64,000 bases of DNA from Rhizobiaceae bacterium (GTDB taxonomy: Bacteria > Pseudomonadota > Alphaproteobacteria > Rhizobiales > Rhizobiaceae): assembly GCA_029212415.1 (NCBI GenBank), contig JARGOF010000007.1:121499-185498 (forward strand). The letters run 5' to 3'. The notes beneath the pieces were generated by a model. The model was not told the origin of the DNA. It searched no databases and was given only the letters and a program-made list of their open reading frames with translations. Made by a program: the position numbers and the translations under genes. Shown here one piece after another: positions 60,356-64,000 of the stretch (its first letter is position 1; each line of letters starts with the position of its first letter).

Positions 60356-62149
60356 TTAACCAGAGCCTAATTCACCTCTCAGTCTTTCGGTCGCCCCGGG
60401 ATCGACAGTCCAGCCATAGCCATCATCGATCTCTTTGAGAACGACGCCATATTCGTTCCTGGCATCGTCAAGCCTGATAATTTCATCCAGCACATCGTCA
60501 AGAACCTTGCTCGGGTCACGCTCCAGGGGATTTCCATATCCACCGCCGCAGGGCGAATAATAGGTTATGACGTCGCCTTCCTGCGTCCGCAGGCCGGAGA
60601 ACTTGGCGTATTGGTCTTCGCTCTTTCCGGTTTTTTCATTGCTGAGAACAACGCGCCCGCCAGCACCTGGCTTTCCGCCGAATACTCCCCAGGGGATGTC
60701 GTCATGCCGGTCCGCTTCATGCGTCATGTAACCTGCACCGAGATAACGCTGTGACTTGATGACCCCGGCTCCGCCGCGGAATTTTCCGGCTCCAGGCGGG
60801 ACGTCGTCGCGGATTTCATAGCGGTCACATATCAGCGGCAAATGCATGCCCAGATCTTCAAGTGGATTGTTACGCGTGTTACGCATAAGCTCTTCAATTG
60901 TATCAGGCCCGTCCGACAGTGGCCTGCCGCCCATTGCTGCTTCATTGACTTCCAGAAAAACCCAGTAGTCGTCATTGTCCCGGACACCGGAATAGGCAGC
61001 AAAGGACAATACGGCCGCGTTTCCGGCTGTCGCCTTGTTGGGAATAACCGGGGCCAGCGCCTTGATAATGAGATCCACGACCCGTTGAATCTGGGAAAAA
61101 CGCGCCTCTGCGGCGGCAGGAGCGATTGGATTGAAAATGCATCCCTTGGGCGCTGTAACCTTGATGGGTCGGAAAGATCCCTCGTTTTGCGGAATATATT
61201 CCTGATGGGTGTATGTATCCAGCAACAGCGCACGAAAGGCGAAGAAGCACGCCACCTTTGTCGAACCCTCAAAGGGGACGTTGAAGGCCGTGGAAACCTG
61301 ATCCGCAGAACCGGTCAGATCGACCTCGACATCATCTCCAGTCACCCGAACGGTCACCTTGATCGGGAGATGAACATCACGGTTGCGACCATCATCGTCA
61401 AGGAACCCTTCTGCGGTGTATTCGCCATCGGGAATGGCGGCGATTTCGCGCCGGATCATGGATTCAGTGTAATCCATAAGCTGTCTGGTGGCCTGAATGA
61501 CCATATCCTGCCCATAGGTATCGAACAGTTGCACGAAACGTTCCACACCAAGTTCTGCTGAAGCGATCTGCGCTTCAAGATCACCCATCACCAGGCTCGG
61601 AACGCGCGTATTGTCGCCAATGAACTTCCACAGCCATTCATTGCGCACGCCCTTGTCATAGAGCTTCAACCCATTGAGGAGCATGCCTTCTGCATACATG
61701 TCGGGAATATCAATTACCAGACCCGGCGTTGCTGCGCCGATATCAACATGGTGCGCAGTATTGGCCGAAAATCCGACCAACGCTCCTTCGTGGAAGACCG
61801 GCATGACAATTGCGATATCCGGCGAATGACTCGCCCCGAAATAAGGATGATTGTGAATGACGCAGTCGCCGGGGTTCCATGAATCCAGTGGAATGGATTC
61901 TTCAATACCACGCAAATACCCCGGTAGTGACCCGATATGCATCGGCGTTGAATCCGACTCGCACAGCGTATTGAAGTCTCTGTCGAACAATCCGGCGCCG
62001 AGATCCTGGCTTTCCCGGATGATCGACGAATAACTCATGCGGTAGAGCACATTTCCCATTTGTTCGGCGATGGAATGCAATGCGCCTGCAATAACCTGCA
62101 GCGTGATTGGATCTAGTTCCTTGGACAAATCGCTCTCCTCAAACCGCAC
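60356..62149 (-). CDS. hyuB: Hydantoinase B-type subunit (second HyuB)
   Basis: A 597-residue HyuB-family protein. It opens with DPITLQVIAGALHSIAEQMG, has IHNHPYFGASHSPDIAIVMP and ends with SPCGGGYGNPLERDPSKVLD, the same course as the HyuB at 44 kb. The two are clearly paralogues rather than a recent copy. Its start overlaps the second HyuA stop by 11 bases. It forms an ATP-dependent ring-opening enzyme with that HyuA. Being next to the importer genes, it may act on the imported compound directly. Confidence 0.92.
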   Translation of the reverse strand: MRFEESDLSKELDPITLQVIAGALHSIAEQMGNVLYRMSYSSIIRESQDLGAGLFDRDFNTLCESDSTPMHIGSLPGYLRGIEESIPLDSWNPGDCVIHNHPYFGASHSPDIAIVMPVFHEGALVGFSANTAHHVDIGAATPGLVIDIPDMYAEGMLLNGLKLYDKGVRNEWLWKFIGDNTRVPSLVMGDLEAQIASAELGVERFVQLFDTYGQDMVIQATRQLMDYTESMIRREIAAIPDGEYTAEGFLDDDGRNRDVHLPIKVTVRVTGDDVEVDLTGSADQVSTAFNVPFEGSTKVACFFAFRALLLDTYTHQEYIPQNEGSFRPIKVTAPKGCIFNPIAPAAAEARFSQIQRVVDLIIKALAPVIPNKATAGNAAVLSFAAYSGVRDNDDYWVFLEVNEAAMGGRPLSDGPDTIEELMRNTRNNPLEDLGMHLPLICDRYEIRDDVPPGAGKFRGGAGVIKSQRYLGAGYMTHEADRHDDIPWGVFGGKPGAGGRVVLSNEKTGKSEDQYAKFSGLRTQEGDVITYYSPCGGGYGNPLERDPSKVLDDVLDEIIRLDDARNEYGVVLKEIDDGYGWTVDPGATERLRGELGSG

Positions 62150-64000
62150 TGATCAACAAATCGCCAAATGCCTCGACATTGGCGCCGTATCCAGGTGGAA
62201 CAATTGTGGTGGAGTTGTGCTGGATGATGATCGCAGGTCCGTTGACCCTATCTCCGGCCAGCAGTTCCGAGCGCTTGTAGCGCGGGGTTTCAACCGCGTC
62301 ACCGTTGTCGAAAACGGTTTTCCGCGTATACATCAAAGCCGCTGGCGGATTGGTCGTTCCACCCTTTTCCAACTCCGGAATTTCCAGGGTCTCGACTTCT
62401 GCCGTCGCGATAATCCGTAGCGTGATCAATTCACAAAATTGATCCTTGAAGGCGTGGCCGTAGACCTTTTTATGTGCGTCAAAGAAACTGTCTATGATGA
62501 AGGACGCATTGTCAGCCGTCACAAGCCCATCAGGAATTTTGGCCCGCAACTCGAAGCCCTGACCAACATAGCGGCACTCGGCGATGCGTTGGTAACGTCT
62601 GGCGTTTTCAGGAATGCGATCCGTATCGAATTGCCTGTCAGCCTTTGCCACCAGATCGTCCAGGGCAGCATTGATCTGGCTGAACTGGTCCGTGGTGGCC
62701 GTGTTTATGACAATCGGCATGGACGTTGTGTATTCATACTTCAGATCCGTCACCAGAAGTCCGGTGGCCGCCGTTATGCCGGGTTGAATAGGTGAGATGA
62801 CGTTCTTTGCCGAAATGGCCTCCGCCAGAGAAACAGCGTGCAATGGCCCGGCCCCTCCAAATCCCATCAGGCTGAAATTGCGTGGATCAACACCCTTGGC
62901 AACCGAGTTGGCATTTATCGCCAGAGCCATGTTGTTGTTGATGATTTTCAAAATGCCCAGCGCCGCCTGCTGGATCGACAGACCAAGTGGATCTGCAATG
63001 TGCGTCTTGATCGCTGTTTCGGAAAGCGAGGCATCGATCTTGATATCGCCTCCCAAAAACTGTTCTGCATCAAGGCGACCAAGAACCACCTGGGCATCTG
63101 TTACTGTAGGCTCTTTTCCGCCCTTGCCGTAACAGGCAGGTCCGGGTTCAGCACCGGCAGACCTCGGTCCGACACGAAACGCCCCGCCGGGATCAATATA
63201 GGCAATGGAACCACCACCCGCGCCAATGGCGTCAATATCAACCATCGGCACAAGCACGGGCAGCATATCGACCGTTGTATCCCGGGGGTTTTTGACCTGC
63301 AGTTCGCCATTCTGGATAACGCTGATGTCGGCGGACGTTCCACCAATATCGATCGTGATGATATTGTCGACACCACAATTGTTGCCGGTCCAGGCCCCGC
63401 CAATGACGCCACCGGCTGGCCCCGAGAGCAGCAGACCGATTGGCAAATGGCTTGACTGCTCGACGGTGGCAATGCCGCCATTGGATTGCATGACGCGAAT
63501 GTTTGCATTCACCCCTGCCTGACGCAACTGGGCAGAAAGCCGATCAAGATAGGTGGAGGTTTTCGGCCCGATATAGGCGTTCATTGCTGTACTTGAAAAG
63601 CGCTCATACTCCCGGATCGTGTTCACGACCTCGGAAGAACAGTTGATGAAGGCATTCGGGATAATCGACTGAACAATATCCTTTGCCCGCAGTTCGTGCT
63701 CATTGTTCAAAAAGGAGAACAGAAAACCGATGATCACGGAATCCAGGCCGCGTTTGGCAAACAACTCGGCAGCGCGTTTGACCTCATCTTCATTCAACGG
63801 CACTTCCACAGCCCCGGTGGGCGGCATGATCCGCTCTGAAACGCAGATGCGATCACGTCTTTTGATCAGGGGTTTGGACTGCCAGGGCACATCGAATTGA
63901 AGCGAAAAATTATGGGGCCGCTTGTGGCGCGCCATATGGAGAATGTCGCGAAATCCCTTGGTCGTGATCATGCCGACACGCGCACCGGACCGTTCGATCA
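62139..64000 (-). CDS. hyuA: Hydantoinase A-type subunit (second HyuA), cut by window edge
   Basis: At least 620 residues; the N terminus lies beyond base 64,000, and the frame is open to the edge (IERSGARVGMITTKGFRDI). A normal HyuA of about 690 residues would start roughly 200 bases outside. It has ITIDIGGTSADISVIQNGE and MVDIDAIGAGGGSIAYID, as in the first HyuA, and the C-terminal GPAIIIQHNSTTIVPPGY. It lacks a CobW partner within the window. The ATPase N-terminal DVGGTFTD motif cannot be checked here. Confidence 0.9.
   Translation of the reverse strand, partial: IERSGARVGMITTKGFRDILHMARHKRPHNFSLQFDVPWQSKPLIKRRDRICVSERIMPPTGAVEVPLNEDEVKRAAELFAKRGLDSVIIGFLFSFLNNEHELRAKDIVQSIIPNAFINCSSEVVNTIREYERFSSTAMNAYIGPKTSTYLDRLSAQLRQAGVNANIRVMQSNGGIATVEQSSHLPIGLLLSGPAGGVIGGAWTGNNCGVDNIITIDIGGTSADISVIQNGELQVKNPRDTTVDMLPVLVPMVDIDAIGAGGGSIAYIDPGGAFRVGPRSAGAEPGPACYGKGGKEPTVTDAQVVLGRLDAEQFLGGDIKIDASLSETAIKTHIADPLGLSIQQAALGILKIINNNMALAINANSVAKGVDPRNFSLMGFGGAGPLHAVSLAEAISAKNVISPIQPGITAATGLLVTDLKYEYTTSMPIVINTATTDQFSQINAALDDLVAKADRQFDTDRIPENARRYQRIAECRYVGQGFELRAKIPDGLVTADNASFIIDSFFDAHKKVYGHAFKDQFCELITLRIIATAEVETLEIPELEKGGTTNPPAALMYTRKTVFDNGDAVETPRYKRSELLAGDRVNGPAIIIQHNSTTIVPPGYGANVEAFGDLLISAV

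Overview
The window looks like part of a chromosome or large replicon of an alphaproteobacterium, most likely Hyphomicrobiales or Rhodobacterales. This is inferred from gene content (MaoC-Pta fusion, several binding-protein ABC importers, DUF3830, HyuA/HyuB pairs), frequent ATGA start/stop overlaps and fairly GC-rich genes; I ran no database search. No rRNA, tRNA, CRISPR array, phage or intact insertion sequence was seen.

Region 1 (about 1-18,500) looks like a catabolic regulon. It holds an acyl-phosphate module (MaoC-Pta and acetate kinase), a thioesterase and a cupin, a Baeyer-Villiger-type monooxygenase, an aldehyde dehydrogenase with an iron alcohol dehydrogenase, a FadR-type GntR regulator, a PRISE-like enone reductase, a metallo-beta-lactamase-fold hydrolase, two SDR dehydrogenases and a ribose-family ABC importer whose ATPase and one permease are fused. 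Promoters of this region (5.5, 5.85, 10.85, 12.66 and 13.49 kb) carry the same palindrome, built from GTATTAC/GTAATAC half-sites, between -35 and -10. The enzyme set matches alcohol to ketone to lactone to hydroxyacid to oxoacid to diacid, the logic of cyclohexanol-type degradation. The substrate is unknown.

Region 2 (18,500-28,200) has a fasciclin-domain protein, then a minus-strand operon for amino acid uptake and D-amino-acid metabolism: DapF-like epimerase, four ABC importer genes and two DadA-like FAD dehydrogenases. The two dehydrogenases lie in one reading frame separated by a single TGA. A DJ-1/PfpI protein and a CurA-like reductase follow.

Region 3 (28,400-37,250) is a visibly AT-richer surface-glycan block: a membrane protein with an APH-like tail, a 1661-residue multi-domain protein (alginate-lyase-like, coiled coil, unknown, GT2 and fucosyltransferase-like parts) and two GT2 glycosyltransferases.

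Region 4 (37,650-41,850) has DUF3830, a LysR regulator facing a decayed acyl-CoA dehydrogenase, a mesaconyl-C4-CoA-hydratase-like protein and an ornithine cyclodeaminase-family enzyme.

Region 5 (41,900-64,000) is about 22 kb entirely on the minus strand for cyclic-amide (hydantoin-type) catabolism: two HyuA/HyuB pairs, a D-hydantoinase, a D-carbamoylase, an amidase, a polyamine-type ABC importer, a beta-hydroxyacid dehydrogenase, a NodB/PuuE-like deacetylase whose start codon seems lost, and a CobW GTPase with a small CxxC protein translationally coupled to HyuA/HyuB. An old-yellow-enzyme homologue and a quinone reductase end the block.
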